Shown one piece after another: positions 9,660-19,417 of a stretch of 64,000 nucleotides of DNA. Within the stretch, counting starts at the first letter, position 1, and every line of letters starts with the position of its first letter. The translations under genes were made by a program, and so were the position numbers. The notes under the pieces were generated by a model that was not told the DNA's origin, made no database searches, and worked only from the letters and a program-made list of their open reading frames with translations. Origin of the DNA: Motilimonas sp. E26 (GTDB lineage Bacteria > Pseudomonadota > Gammaproteobacteria > Enterobacterales > CBDFNC01); contig NZ_JAIBHJ010000003.1 of assembly GCF_021278025.1 (NCBI RefSeq), positions 186,975-250,974 of the forward strand, written 5' to 3'.

Positions 9660-10682
9660 TTAGCCAAACAAAAGCCCAATGGCGTGATTGAGTGCAGGGC
9701 TTCGCTCTGGCTCACGAATTTTTCCTAACAGTAAATGACGTAATTCAGGTTGTGCCACAAGATCTGCAAATAACTGCACAAACAGTTGACCATGATCGAT
9801 GACCGCCAACTGTTCAAGGTATTGTGCTAAAAAATCGGGTTCGACTAAGTCTTGCCAACAACGGGCGGCAACTGCGATAAACCATTGTGGGTCTTGCCCT
9901 AAACTAGAAGCTAGCTGCTGCTTGAGTAGCATTTGGCGCAAACCTTTGGCTTTACTTGATGATATGGCGCGCAGTGCCAAAGTGGCGACTTGCGGCTTGT
10001 CAGCTAGTTTGGCCTGAGCCAGCTCAACTAATTTTTCAGTAAGTTGAGTGCTCATATTTTGGTGCTCTAATGCCTCAAGTAAAATACACAAGGGGGTGTC
10101 TGGTAGCTGAGTTAATGCGTTGCCAATATGTGTTTCATTATCATCCTGCTTTAAGCGCACCGCAACGTCAGCGATCCCTTGCATACCTAGCTGTTGCCAT
10201 TGTTGCCAATCGAGTTGGCCACTGAAATAAGCATGTGCCTGCTCATAGTAACGAGAAGCAGGGCGCACTAGATCAAGATTTAATTTGGCATGAAACACTG
10301 CCGTTTTATGCTCAGCAGGTTTAAAAGTGTAAGGGTTGTTAGCAAGGCGCTCTTGCTGTTTTTCATCGGGTTGCTTTTCTAAGCTGGCGCCAAGGGCTTC
10401 AACCACCAGTTGAATAAAGTGCGTTTGTGGGCCGGCTAACAGTAAGCCGCGCTCGTCCAAAGGCAGTTTCAAAAACCAAATATAATGCTGTGGGTTATTC
10501 ACCTGCCAAAATACCACGGCAACCCACGCATGTTGTTGCAATGGGTAAGGGTAGGGAACTTGGTTCAACTCTACTTTTTTGAAATCACTGGCACTGATTT
10601 TTGTTACTTTTCTACCAAGATCATAAATTCTAAATTGGCATTGGGCTTTATCGAGAAAATCAGTAAGCGAGTGAATATTCAT
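9660..10682 (-). CDS. DUF3549 family protein
   Basis: 340 residues from ATG 10682, starting MNIHSLTDFLDKAQCQFRIYDLGRKV, which is characteristic of DUF3549, a conserved family of unknown function. No signal peptide or membrane helix is visible, and the C-terminal half looks like helical repeats. A TTG at 10697 would add five residues and is less likely. It is divergent from the yqcC-truC fusion, with about 110 bp between them. Confidence 0.78.
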   Translation of the reverse strand: MNIHSLTDFLDKAQCQFRIYDLGRKVTKISASDFKKVELNQVPYPYPLQQHAWVAVVFWQVNNPQHYIWFLKLPLDERGLLLAGPQTHFIQLVVEALGASLEKQPDEKQQERLANNPYTFKPAEHKTAVFHAKLNLDLVRPASRYYEQAHAYFSGQLDWQQWQQLGMQGIADVAVRLKQDDNETHIGNALTQLPDTPLCILLEALEHQNMSTQLTEKLVELAQAKLADKPQVATLALRAISSSKAKGLRQMLLKQQLASSLGQDPQWFIAVAARCWQDLVEPDFLAQYLEQLAVIDHGQLFVQLFADLVAQPELRHLLLGKIREPERSPALNHAIGLLFG

Positions 10683-10795
10683 AATCAGTACAACCAAACA
10701 TCAAGTGAGCAAATAAATTGGCTATGGATTATAGGGCCTAAGCGCTTCAGATGGTATATTCTCGGCAAATTTACCACAGATAATCCAAGGACATC

Positions 10796-11851
10796 ATGAG
10801 TCAAGCCTTATCTTTGTTACCCTTATTGGCACAACTTAAACAATCGATGCAGCAAGCCCAGTTGTGGCAAGCAGACATACCAAGCGATGAGGCCCTTGCC
10901 AGTCAAGCGCCGTTTTGTGTTGATACGTTAACCTTTGCGCAATGGTTACAGTTTGTGTTTCACCCCAAATTGTCCTTGATGGCAGAGCAACAAATGCCGT
11001 TGCCAAGTAAGATTGCTGTGCTGCCAATGGCAGAAGAAGCATTTAAATTAGAAACTAAACCCACCGATGAGGTGATGCGGATCATTAGCCAAATAGATAC
11101 ACTCTTAACTCAAGATGAGCCCGTCTCATTACTGGACATTGTTTATCAAGATGAGTATTTAGTTGCCATAAATAAGCCATCAGGGTTATTGGTTCACCGC
11201 AGCTGGCTGGACAAAGGCGCCACCCAATTTGCCATGCAAATGCTACGCGACCAACTTGGCCAATATGTCTATCCCATTCACCGCCTTGATCGTCCTACTT
11301 CGGGCGTACTGTTGTTTGCACTAAGCTCTGACGTGGCTAGGCTGATGAGCGAACAGTTTGCTGAGCGCGCACCAACAAAAATGTATTATGCCCTAGTGCG
11401 TGGTTGGTGTGGCGATGGTGAACTTGATTACCCATTAAAAGAAGAATTAGACAAAATAGCAGATAAGCATGCTAGCCAAGCTGCAACGTTCAAAGAGGCG
11501 GTAACGCAATATCAATGTTTACAGCAAGTTGAATTGCCGTTTGCAGTCGGTCGCTACGCCACCGCACGTTTTAGTTTGATGCAACTTATGCCAAAAACAG
11601 GGCGTAAACACCAATTAAGGCGACACCTAGCCCATTTGCGCCACCCCATTATAGGTGACACCAGTCATGGTGATGGCAAACAGAATGCGTTCTCTAAGCA
11701 GCAGCTTAATAACCACCGCCTATTGCTACATGCTGCGCAGTTAGCATTTACTCACCCGATAACGCAGCACGCCACTGTTATTGATGCCCCCTTGCCTGCT
11801 GATTTTGAACGCGTGCTAAAAACATGTGGTATTGACCGCTTTTCCGTATGA
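10796..11851 (+). CDS. truC: YqcC-TruC fusion: DUF446 domain plus tRNA pseudouridine(65) synthase
   Basis: One uninterrupted 351-residue frame joins two proteins that are separate neighbouring genes in E. coli. Residues 1 to about 108 match YqcC/DUF446 (APFCVDTLTFAQWLQFVF, then PLPSKIAVLPMAEEA). From about residue 111 (SLLDIVYQDEYLVAINKPSG) it is TruC, the RluA-family enzyme that makes pseudouridine 65 in tRNAs. The catalytic Asp is D165 in HRLDRPTSG, and KTGRKHQLRRHLAHLRHPI is intact. ATG start after an AAGGACATC context. The fusion suggests YqcC works with TruC. Confidence 0.9.
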   Translation: MSQALSLLPLLAQLKQSMQQAQLWQADIPSDEALASQAPFCVDTLTFAQWLQFVFHPKLSLMAEQQMPLPSKIAVLPMAEEAFKLETKPTDEVMRIISQIDTLLTQDEPVSLLDIVYQDEYLVAINKPSGLLVHRSWLDKGATQFAMQMLRDQLGQYVYPIHRLDRPTSGVLLFALSSDVARLMSEQFAERAPTKMYYALVRGWCGDGELDYPLKEELDKIADKHASQAATFKEAVTQYQCLQQVELPFAVGRYATARFSLMQLMPKTGRKHQLRRHLAHLRHPIIGDTSHGDGKQNAFSKQQLNNHRLLLHAAQLAFTHPITQHATVIDAPLPADFERVLKTCGIDRFSV

Positions 11852-12002
11852 TATCTGCGCTTATTTAACTTGAATTCAGTATATTTGACTTAAATAAGCG
11901 TTACCGTTGGTGACCTGTGTTCCTACTTGGTAACTAAGTTCCTTGTTTTATCGACTCACTCAATTCAACTAATTGTTTTTAAAGGCTTTTAATTGTTACT
12001 CT

Positions 12003-12041
12003 TTGTTACATTGCAAGGGGTAAGTTTTTGAACTGTAACAA
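12003..12041. promoter_or_regulatory. Inverted repeat upstream of ptsG, candidate operator
   Basis: The 289-bp gap before ptsG is AT-rich. It contains TTGTTACA at 12003-12010 and its exact reverse complement TGTAACAA at 12034-12041, about 100 bp before the start codon. The spacing fits an operator for a sugar-responsive repressor, but I recognise no specific regulator site and see no clear -35/-10 pair. Treat as tentative. Confidence 0.3.
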
Positions 12042-12140
12042 GTTTCCATTCCTCAATCCTGTGCTTTAATTAACTCATGCGCTGGGGCCATGTTATATGG
12101 CGGCAAAGTCCGGTGAAATTTTAAATCGAGGAGAGTTGAT

Positions 12141-13649
12141 ATGTTTAAAGCACTGTTTGCAAATCTGCAAAAAGTGGGTAAATCACTGATGCTACCAGTA
12201 TCAGTGTTACCTGTTGCAGGTATCCTACTTGGGGTGGGTGCCGCCAAGTTTAGTTTCCTTCCAGATCTTGTTTCCCAGCTAATGATGAACGCGGGTGACT
12301 CAGTATTTGGTCAAATGGCCTTGTTATTTGCTGTGGGTGTGGCGTTAGGCTTCACTAAAAACGACGGTGTTGCTGCATTGGCTGCTATCGTTGGTTTCGG
12401 CATTATGAAGGCAACATTAAGTGTCATGGCGGGGTTAGACTTTAACTCAGCGGTAGAGGCAGCCAAGGCGGCGGGCCAAGTGTTATCGGAAGCCGATTTA
12501 GCCACGCTTAAGGCGGCGATTAGTAAAAACTATGAGACGGGTGTACTTGGCGGTATTTTAGCGGGGTCATTAGCGGCGTGGGCATTTAATCGTTACTACC
12601 GTATCCAGTTACCTGATTACCTTGGTTTCTTTGCTGGTAAGCGCGCTGTGCCCATTATCACAGGTTTCCTTGCCATCGTATTGGGTGTCGTACTTTCTGT
12701 TGTGTGGCCACCAATTGGTGGCGTGATTGCTACTTTCTCACACTGGGCAGCTAATCAAAACCCAACCGTTGCTTTTGGTATCTACGGTGTGGTTGAGCGT
12801 AGTTTGATTCCATTCGGCTTACACCACATCTGGAACGTGCCGTTCTTCTTCGAAGCGGGTCAATGTCTCGACTCTTCTGGCGCTGTGCGTAACGGTATCT
12901 TAACCTGTTATCAAGTAGCGGATGACGCATCTCGTGCTGCCGGCAATGGCTTTGGTCAATTAGCGGGTGGTTTCATGTTCAAAATGTATGGTCTGCCTGC
13001 AGCGGCGATTGCCATTTGGCACACAGCAAAACCTGAAAACCGAGCAAAAGTGGGTGGCATTATGGTCTCCGCTGCGCTTACCTCCTTTCTAACAGGTATT
13101 ACTGAGCCTATCGAATTTGCTTTCTTATTCGTAGCGCCTGTGCTTTATGCAATCCACGCTGTATTGGCAGGCTCTGCATTTGTATTAACCAATATGTTAG
13201 GCATGGTACACGGTACCTCTTTTTCACACGGTCTAATCGACTTTGTGGTGCTATTCGCTAACTCAAATAAAGGCTGGATGTTCCCATTATTGGGTATGTG
13301 CTATGCCGCGCTTTATTACGTTATCTTCCGGGTCGCTATTGTTAAACTCGATCTAAAAACACCTGGTCGTGAAGATGATGTAGCAGACACAAGCGCCGCG
13401 GTAGAAAGTTCTGAAATGTCTAAAGAGCTAGTCGCTGCCTTTGGTGGTAAAGAGAACATCACCAACCTAGACGCATGCATTACGCGCTTAAGAATCAGCG
13501 TAAAAAGTGTTGATGCGGTTAACAAAGACCGCCTTAAAGAGCTAGGCGCAAAAGGTGTGGTTGTAGCAGGTGACGGTGTCCAAGCTATTTTTGGTACGCA
13601 ATCAGATAATTTAAAAACCGATATGGAAGAGTACATTTCAGGTTTGTAA
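12141..13649 (+). CDS. ptsG: PTS system glucose-specific EIICB component (PtsG-like)
   Basis: 502 residues starting [20 protein letters not shown], nearly the E. coli PtsG N-terminus. Residues 1 to about 390 are the polytopic EIIC sugar channel, with [11 protein letters not shown] and [13 protein letters not shown]. The C-terminal EIIB domain has its phosphorylated cysteine in [12 protein letters not shown] and the usual [14 protein letters not shown] ending. It imports and phosphorylates a hexose, probably glucose, using EIIA supplied by another gene. The EIIA domain is not attached. A GAGGAGAG ribosome-binding site lies upstream of ATG, and a strong terminator follows. Confidence 0.92.
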   Translation: MFKALFANLQKVGKSLMLPVSVLPVAGILLGVGAAKFSFLPDLVSQLMMNAGDSVFGQMALLFAVGVALGFTKNDGVAALAAIVGFGIMKATLSVMAGLDFNSAVEAAKAAGQVLSEADLATLKAAISKNYETGVLGGILAGSLAAWAFNRYYRIQLPDYLGFFAGKRAVPIITGFLAIVLGVVLSVVWPPIGGVIATFSHWAANQNPTVAFGIYGVVERSLIPFGLHHIWNVPFFFEAGQCLDSSGAVRNGILTCYQVADDASRAAGNGFGQLAGGFMFKMYGLPAAAIAIWHTAKPENRAKVGGIMVSAALTSFLTGITEPIEFAFLFVAPVLYAIHAVLAGSAFVLTNMLGMVHGTSFSHGLIDFVVLFANSNKGWMFPLLGMCYAALYYVIFRVAIVKLDLKTPGREDDVADTSAAVESSEMSKELVAAFGGKENITNLDACITRLRISVKSVDAVNKDRLKELGAKGVVVAGDGVQAIFGTQSDNLKTDMEEYISGL

Positions 13650-13670
13650 GTTAAACGTAACCTCAATATG

Positions 13671-13697
13671 AAAAAGGAGCCAAATGGCTCCTTTTTT
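13671..13697 (+). terminator. Rho-independent terminator after ptsG
   Basis: A stem GGAGCC / GGCTCC with a short AAAT loop, flanked by an A run and followed by TTTTTT, lies 22 bases after the ptsG stop. This is a textbook intrinsic terminator and would also work on the opposite strand. Confidence 0.9.
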
Positions 13698-13799
13698 ATT
13701 TTTATTTGATTTATACTGCGACGCTAATTATTCATGACCGAATTTTCGTGATTACGCATTTTGCTTATCCGGTGTTCTTCGCGTTACAGAGCTATTATT

Positions 13800-14171
13800 T
13801 TGTTTAGATTCAACGCCCGTTATTTTGTCTGCAGTCTTATACTATTGCTGACCTTAATTGTTATCGCCCTATTTATTCGTGACTCATTTATTCGGCCATT
13901 CCTTGGCGATGTGTTAGTCGTTATTTGGCTGTATTTACTTTTGGTGGCTTGCTTATCTTACTCCAAAAAAAGCATCGCGATATTTGTTTTAGCATTTGCT
14001 TGCTCTCTTGAGGTTTTGCAGTACTTTCAATTAATCAATTTACTCGGGCTACAAGACCACCAAGCCGCGCGGATCATCATTGGCGCAACATTTGATTGGC
14101 TGGACTTGGTGGCTTATGCGTTAGGGATTGGCTTTATTGGTGTATTTGAACGCCTCTTAAATAAGGGATGA
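13800..14171 (+). CDS. DUF2809 small membrane protein
   Basis: About 123 residues with four hydrophobic helices, ending in GATFDWLDLVAYALGIGF. RDSFIRPFLGDVLVV is the DUF2809 hallmark. Function unknown. No ATG is available: the frame opens at TTG 13761, and I prefer the TTG at 13800, which gives MLFRFNARYF, the usual family N-terminus. The start is therefore uncertain. Its stop overlaps the ATG of the next gene (ATGA), suggesting coupling. Confidence 0.7.
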   Translation: MFRFNARYFVCSLILLLTLIVIALFIRDSFIRPFLGDVLVVIWLYLLLVACLSYSKKSIAIFVLAFACSLEVLQYFQLINLLGLQDHQAARIIIGATFDWLDLVAYALGIGFIGVFERLLNKG

Positions 14172-15368
14172 GTATGAGCAATCAGAGCGGTGTAAAAACC
14201 CTTTGGATTGGATTAATGATCATCGCAGGTGTGTTGTTACTACCTGAATTTTTCATTTTCTTGATATATGTTTCGCTTACGATCTGGATGTTGGCATACT
14301 TTACATTGCTGTTGCCAACTTGCTGGCGGGCTTCTATTTCAGACTCTGATGCATGGAAGTGCTGGTTTGCCTTTACCGTATCATTATATTTTTTATTGGG
14401 TTGTTGTTGGTTATTTGAGCTTAGTATTTTGGGATTTAGCGTGCATGGATGGTTTTATTATTTCATCATGTTAATGACTGTTCCTTGGCTCTCCTCGTAC
14501 TTTCTGTTCCACACTGGCGCATATATTGATATTGCTTCTAGTGGCCGGTATTTGAGATGTCGAGATTGGATTTACTATGATGGTAGATCAATCCCCGCTA
14601 TTGCTTATAACTTTAGATCGTTAGATGTGGAAGGTGAAAATAACCTATCTGGTTATGGGACTGATGGCGTTGATATTTTTTTCAAAGGTGAAACAGTATT
14701 AGGTGCTGAACCTCGTTCATTTAGGTGCTGAACCTCGTTCATTTAGGTGTTTATCCGAGTCAGGAAATGGTTATTGGTGTGATCGGCAACGAGTTTATTT
14801 TGAAGGTCAAGTCCTTGAAAATGCAAAACCAGATTTCTTTTCAGTCATGAATCTGCAGAATCAGAGTATATTTGGCCATTGTCAGGGGGTACTGTATGTA
14901 GGTGCCAACTGCATTCCAGAAGTCGATTTAGCAACCTTTCACTTTCTTGTTGATCATTGGTTGTTTGCTAAAGATAAATCCAATGTTTACGCTATTTATG
15001 ACAACAAACTCAGAGTAATAGATGTCGATGTTTCCAGCTTTAAGATATTTGAAGGCGGAATAATAGTTAGAGATAATTTGCGTGCTTTTGTTGTTATCTC
15101 AGGCGCTGTACTTAAAATTATCCCTGATGCGGATTTACATACCTTAACGCTACTAGACTGCGGTTATGTTAAAGATAAGTACCGCGTTTACTATCATGAT
15201 GTTGGTTTAGACGATCAAATATTAATTAGTAGTGCAGATCCTGCTTCATTCGTTGTTACAGACTATGAGTCAACGATTTCTGATAGCCTAAATGTCGATG
15301 CTAAAGATAAATTTGGACATTACTATCGAGGTATTTTGCTAAGAAATACGCTGATAGAAGATGAGTGA
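14168..15368 (+). pseudogene. DKNYY-repeat membrane protein, frameshifted by a 22-bp tandem duplication
   Basis: Two frames cover one ancestral gene. The first (14168-14731) encodes three or four membrane helices and the start of a beta-rich domain, ending VLGAEPRSFRC then stop. The second carries on as AEPRSFRCLSESGNGYWCD to 15368. The break is an exact direct duplication of 22 bp at 14701-14722 and 14723-14744. Deleting one copy restores a single 392-residue frame. The C-terminal part has repeated KDKxxVYY-type units of the DKNYY family, whose function is unknown. It could be a dead gene, a reversible phase-variable gene or an assembly artefact. Confidence 0.8.
14701..14744 (+). repeat. Perfect 22-bp tandem duplication
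   Basis: The unit beginning AGGTGCTGAACC occurs twice without any mismatch or spacer. Because 22 is not a multiple of three, it shifts the DKNYY frame by one base. Perfect identity implies a recent slippage event. Confidence 0.95.
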
Positions 15369-15468
15369 GGTACTCTGATTTGATGATCATCACGGAGCAC
15401 ATTGGGCTGGCTTGCTTTTACTGCAACCTTAATATCTAATAAGTCAAATTTTAATCACCTAGGGCGTA

Positions 15469-15690
15469 ATGTTGAGTTATTACATGCTGGCAGGCTGTGT
15501 GTACTTTTCGCTGCTGTGCGCAATTGCTGCGCACAAAAAAAATCGTCATGTTTTATTGTGGGCGATGGGCGGTGCTTTGGGTGGGTTAATTACTTTTACT
15601 ACATTAGTGCTTAGCGCTAACGTGTGCCGCCAATGTGGGCGCTCTACACGCGCTTCATATTGTGCTCATTGTGGATTTCATAACCCTTAG
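15469..15690 (+). CDS. Small membrane protein with C-terminal zinc ribbon
   Basis: 73 residues from ATG. Two hydrophobic helices (MLAGCVYFSLLCAIAA and LWAMGGALGGLITFTTLVL) are followed by a compact zinc ribbon, CRQCGRSTRASYCAHCG. I do not recognise the family. The composition is typical of short double-helix proteins with a cytoplasmic metal-binding tail. No strong ribosome-binding site is visible, so expression is an inference. Confidence 0.55.
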   Translation: MLSYYMLAGCVYFSLLCAIAAHKKNRHVLLWAMGGALGGLITFTTLVLSANVCRQCGRSTRASYCAHCGFHNP

Positions 15691-15778
15691 TAACTCTCTC
15701 TGTTTTTCTTATCGAGAATCTGAGCTAATTCCCACCTCGCTGCGTATCAAGTATTTTAGTCGTGATATAAGGCTCATT

Positions 15779-15946
15779 ATGTTCGCTTGGTTATTTGGCC
15801 CCCCTGAAGCGCGTTTGCGCAAACAATACGATGCAAAACTTGAGCAAGCCATGCTGGCACAGCGCCGTGGTGATATGAAGTCCTTTGCTTTTCTTAGCCA
15901 AGAAGCAGAAGGGATTTGGAAAAAAATAGAAGCTTTTGAAAAATAG
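15779..15946 (+). CDS. Small DUF6435-like protein
   Basis: 55 residues from ATG 15779: MFAWLFGPPEARLRKQYD followed by an amphipathic helix ending IWKKIEAFEK. The pattern (short hydrophobic start, KLEQAMLAQRRGDMKSFAFLSQEAE) matches a widespread family of about 60-residue Alteromonadales/Vibrio proteins of unknown function (DUF6435). The longer frame upstream to 15635 is not credible. A bidirectional terminator follows immediately. Confidence 0.65.
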   Translation: MFAWLFGPPEARLRKQYDAKLEQAMLAQRRGDMKSFAFLSQEAEGIWKKIEAFEK

Positions 15947-15955
15947 TCTTAAATG

Positions 15956-15986
15956 TAAAAAACCTCGCATCGGCGAGGTTTTTTGT
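15956..15986. terminator. Bidirectional terminator between the 55-aa gene and trpA
   Basis: Stem AACCTCGC / GCGAGGTT with a four-base loop, an A run on the left and a T run on the right. It serves the small plus-strand gene and, read on the minus strand, ends the trp operon just after trpA. Confidence 0.88.
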
Positions 15987-16009
15987 TTCAGCAATATAAC
16001 TTTGTGCGA

Positions 16010-16819
16010 TTATTTTTGCGTGGCTGCTTTCATGCTGCGGATGAAGCTATCCATTTCAGCTAGTAGTGCGGCTTCATCATTTAAATTACGCTCAATGATT
16101 TTCACTACTGCTGAGCCGGAAATTGCGCCAGCAGCACCCGCTGCAATCGCCTCTTGTACTTGTGCTGGCTCTGAGATACCAAAGCCAAGTAGTGCGGGCG
16201 GTGCTTGGTATTTATTCAGGTTGGCCAATAAACTTTCTACTGGTTTACCCGCTTTGGTTTCCGCGCCTGTCACGCCCGCGCGGCTCAGTAGGTAAGTGTA
16301 ACCACCGCCGTATTTACCCACTAGCTCCATGGTTTGCTCATCGCCATTTGGCGGTGCAATAAATATAGGGTGAATATTATATTTTGCCGCCGCTTCACGA
16401 TAAGGCGCGCTTTCTTCCACTGGCACATCGGCAATTAACAGCGAATCAACACCGACTTCGGCGCAGCGCTGATAAAAGCGATCAATGCCGTTGCTGAATA
16501 CCAAATTGGCATAAAGCAGTAAGCCAATCGGCAGCTCAGGGTACTTAGCGCGAATTTCCGCGAGCATTTCAAAACAGTTGTCTGGGTTGGTGCCGTTTTC
16601 CAATGCGCGGGTTGACGCATCTTGAATAGTTGGGCCATCGGCAACGGGGTCGGAAAAAGGAATACCCAGTTCAAGGGCGTCAGCGCCAGCAGCGACTAAG
16701 CAATCAACAATTTTTAATGATAGCTCGCGTGTTGGGTCGCCAAGGGCGATAAAGGGCACAAATGCACCTTGGTTTTTCTCTGCTAATGCTGCAAAGCAAT
16801 TTTCATAACGTTGGCTCAT
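16010..16819 (-). CDS. trpA: Tryptophan synthase alpha subunit TrpA
   Basis: 269 residues, standard length. It cleaves indole-3-glycerol phosphate and channels indole to TrpB. Catalytic Glu and Asp segments are visible: [19 protein letters not shown] near residues 45-63, with the phosphate site LLSRAGVTG further on. The start ATG overlaps the trpB stop by one base (TAATG), giving translational coupling for the 1:1 complex. Last gene of the trp operon. Confidence 0.97.
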   Translation of the reverse strand: MSQRYENCFAALAEKNQGAFVPFIALGDPTRELSLKIVDCLVAAGADALELGIPFSDPVADGPTIQDASTRALENGTNPDNCFEMLAEIRAKYPELPIGLLLYANLVFSNGIDRFYQRCAEVGVDSLLIADVPVEESAPYREAAAKYNIHPIFIAPPNGDEQTMELVGKYGGGYTYLLSRAGVTGAETKAGKPVESLLANLNKYQAPPALLGFGISEPAQVQEAIAAGAAGAISGSAVVKIIERNLNDEAALLAEMDSFIRSMKAATQK

Positions 16820-18006
16820 TACATTAATCCTTTTTCTTCAAATAGCTCAGCCACTGTGAAGATGTCTTTATCTCCTCGGCCAGACAAGTTCACTATGATG
16901 CTTTGCTCTTTATCGTCTTGTTCAATGATTTTTAAGGCATAAGCAAGGGCATGCGCCGATTCAAGGGCGGGGATAATCCCCTCTTTTCGTGCTAGCTCGT
17001 GAAATGCGGCTAATGCTTCATCATCGGTGACTGACTCATATTGCGCGCGGCCAATGGCGTGTAGATGTGCGTGTTGCGGGCCAACGGATGGAAAGTCTAA
17101 ACCGGCCGATACCGAGTAAGACTCTTCCACTTGACCAAACTGGTCTTGCATCATCATTGATGCCATACCGAAGAAAATACCTTTGCGACCGTGACGCAAT
17201 GGCGCGCCGTGTTGCGGGGTATCAATGCCTTTACCTGCTGGCTCTACGCCAATTAATTGCACGTTTTCATCTTCGATAAAGTCAGCGAAGATACCAATAG
17301 CATTGGAGCCACCGCCCACACAGGCAATCACTTTATCAGGTAATACGCCTTCTTTTTTCAGATGCTGGGCTTTCGCTTCTTCGCCGATCACGCGTTGGAA
17401 TTCACGAACGATGGTTGGGAAAGGGTGAGGACCCGCTGCGGTGCCCAGTAGATAATGGGCTCTGTCGTAACTAGCGGTCCAATCACGCAGTGCTTCGTTA
17501 CAGGCATCTTTTAACGTTGATGAGCCAGACGTGACCGGGATCACTTCAGCGCCCATTAGTTTCATACGAAACACGTTTGGCTTCTGGCGCTCACAGTCTT
17601 TTGCGCCCATGTAAACTTTACATTTTAACCCCAATAGCGCACATGCTAATGCAGTGGCCACGCCGTGTTGACCAGCGCCGGTTTCGGCGATGATCTCAGA
17701 TTTACCCATGCGTTTTGCTAACAACGCTTGGCCTAGCACTTGGTTCGTTTTATGAGCGCCGCCGTGTAATAAATCTTCACGTTTTAGGTAAAGCTTGGTT
17801 TTTTTACCTTTGGTTAGGTTTTGGCAAAGCGTTAGTGGAGTAGGGCGACCAGCATATTCGGTCAGTAACTCTCTAAACTCAGCAATAAACTCAGGATCGT
17901 TTTGTGCCTTAATAAACTCTTCTTCAAGTTGGTTCAAGGCTGGCATTAGAATTTGTGGCACAAACATGCCACCAAATTCACCAAAATACGGGTCTAATTT
18001 ACTCAT
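16819..18006 (-). CDS. trpB: Tryptophan synthase beta subunit TrpB
   Basis: 395 residues. PLP-dependent enzyme that condenses indole with serine. The PLP lysine lies in [17 protein letters not shown], the phosphate cup in [12 protein letters not shown], and the activation region in GAGQHGVA. It begins 22 bases after trpCF and is coupled to trpA downstream. No irregularities seen. Confidence 0.98.
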   Translation of the reverse strand: MSKLDPYFGEFGGMFVPQILMPALNQLEEEFIKAQNDPEFIAEFRELLTEYAGRPTPLTLCQNLTKGKKTKLYLKREDLLHGGAHKTNQVLGQALLAKRMGKSEIIAETGAGQHGVATALACALLGLKCKVYMGAKDCERQKPNVFRMKLMGAEVIPVTSGSSTLKDACNEALRDWTASYDRAHYLLGTAAGPHPFPTIVREFQRVIGEEAKAQHLKKEGVLPDKVIACVGGGSNAIGIFADFIEDENVQLIGVEPAGKGIDTPQHGAPLRHGRKGIFFGMASMMMQDQFGQVEESYSVSAGLDFPSVGPQHAHLHAIGRAQYESVTDDEALAAFHELARKEGIIPALESAHALAYALKIIEQDDKEQSIIVNLSGRGDKDIFTVAELFEEKGLM

Positions 18007-18028
18007 CTTTTCGCCTTAATTCGTTATT

Positions 18029-19417
18029 TTAATACTGTCTAATAGCGGCAAATGCGCTGTCTAATTTCTGTTTGTCTTTAATCCCTGGCGCTGACTCAAC
18101 ACCTGAATTCAGATCGAGCCCTAAGCAATCTTGATGGGCCGCGTGTTGCGCATTCTCTGGGGTAATCCCCCCTGCGAGCATCAGATTGCTTTTGTTTTGT
18201 TTGGCTAAAATTTGCCAGTCAAACGCTTGCCCAGTACCACCCGATTGCGCGGCGGTGCGCGTGTCGAACAATTGCATGTCAGCAGTTGGGCATAACTGTG
18301 GCTCGCTACCATCAATGCCAATGGCTTTCCAGATGGCGCAACCGGCAGGTAATAGCGGGCGCAAGGTGGCAATGTAAGTTTGGTCTTCGTCGCCGTGTAG
18401 CTGCACTGCGTTTAACCCTAAGGCCTTTGCGTGCTCTGCCACTGCGTTAACATCATGATTTTGAAACACGCCCACGTATTCAAGGGGGGCAGCCATCATG
18501 ATAGTTTTGGCTTGCTCAAGGTTGACGCAGCGCGGCGATTTTTCAACAAAAATCAAGCCGCCTAATACCGCGCCAGCACTGTAAACATTGGCGGCATCGG
18601 TCGCTGAAGTTAAGCCACACACTTTGTTATTGCCTAAAATAAGCTTGCGACAAGCCAGCTCAACGTTGTCTTGCGACATAATCGAGCTGCCGACTAAAAA
18701 GCCTTTAGCAAAATGGCGCAGCTCTTTCACTTGGTCGTGATGGTAAATACCCGACTCACAGATCACCACTTTACCTTCAGGAACCAATGGAGAAAGCGCT
18801 TTGGTGCGGTTTAAATCGGTGCTGAGATCGCGCAGGTTACGGTTGTTGATGCCGTAAATGCGTACATCGAGAGCCAAAGCTCGCGCCATCTCTTGTTCGT
18901 TACTGACTTCCGTGAGTATGCCCATGTTGTAGCTATGAGCGACTTTAGCCAGGGCGATATATTCCTCATCAGATAACACCGATAGCATGAGTAACACGGC
19001 ATCGGCTTGGTACAAGCGTGCCAGCTTGATTTGATAAGCGTCGATAACGAAATCTTTACAGATCACAGGTTGTGTCACTTGATTGCGCACTTGAGTGACA
19101 TAATCAAATTGACCTTGGAAGTACTTCTCATCGGTTAATACCGAAATTGCGCTGGCGTGATTTTTATAGGCGCTAGCGATTAAATCCAAGTCGAAATCTT
19201 CACGGATCAAACCTTTAGAAGGCGAAGCTTTTTTACACTCTAAGATAAAGTGGGTGCCCGGCGCTTCAAGGGCGGCGTAAAAGTCGCGCTCTGTTGGCTT
19301 AAGCAGGTGTTCAAATTCAGCTAACGGCTGGCTTGCTTTGCGCGCTTCAACCCAAACTTTCTTATCATCAATAATTTTACCTAAAATGGTATTTTCAAGT
19401 TCTGATTGCATTAGCAT
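18029..19417 (-). CDS. trpCF: Bifunctional indole-3-glycerol phosphate synthase / PRA isomerase TrpCF
   Basis: 462 residues with two fused barrels, as in enterobacterial TrpC. The first (to about residue 260) is indole-3-glycerol phosphate synthase, with FILECKKASPSKG and VICESGI. The second (from NKVCGLTSATDA) is phosphoribosylanthranilate isomerase, ending GLDLNSGVESAPGIKD. The start overlaps the trpD stop, either at ATG 19417 (seven bases) or ATG 19411 (one base, TAATG). The second is equally plausible. Confidence 0.96.
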   Translation of the reverse strand: MLMQSELENTILGKIIDDKKVWVEARKASQPLAEFEHLLKPTERDFYAALEAPGTHFILECKKASPSKGLIREDFDLDLIASAYKNHASAISVLTDEKYFQGQFDYVTQVRNQVTQPVICKDFVIDAYQIKLARLYQADAVLLMLSVLSDEEYIALAKVAHSYNMGILTEVSNEQEMARALALDVRIYGINNRNLRDLSTDLNRTKALSPLVPEGKVVICESGIYHHDQVKELRHFAKGFLVGSSIMSQDNVELACRKLILGNNKVCGLTSATDAANVYSAGAVLGGLIFVEKSPRCVNLEQAKTIMMAAPLEYVGVFQNHDVNAVAEHAKALGLNAVQLHGDEDQTYIATLRPLLPAGCAIWKAIGIDGSEPQLCPTADMQLFDTRTAAQSGGTGQAFDWQILAKQNKSNLMLAGGITPENAQHAAHQDCLGLDLNSGVESAPGIKDKQKLDSAFAAIRQY

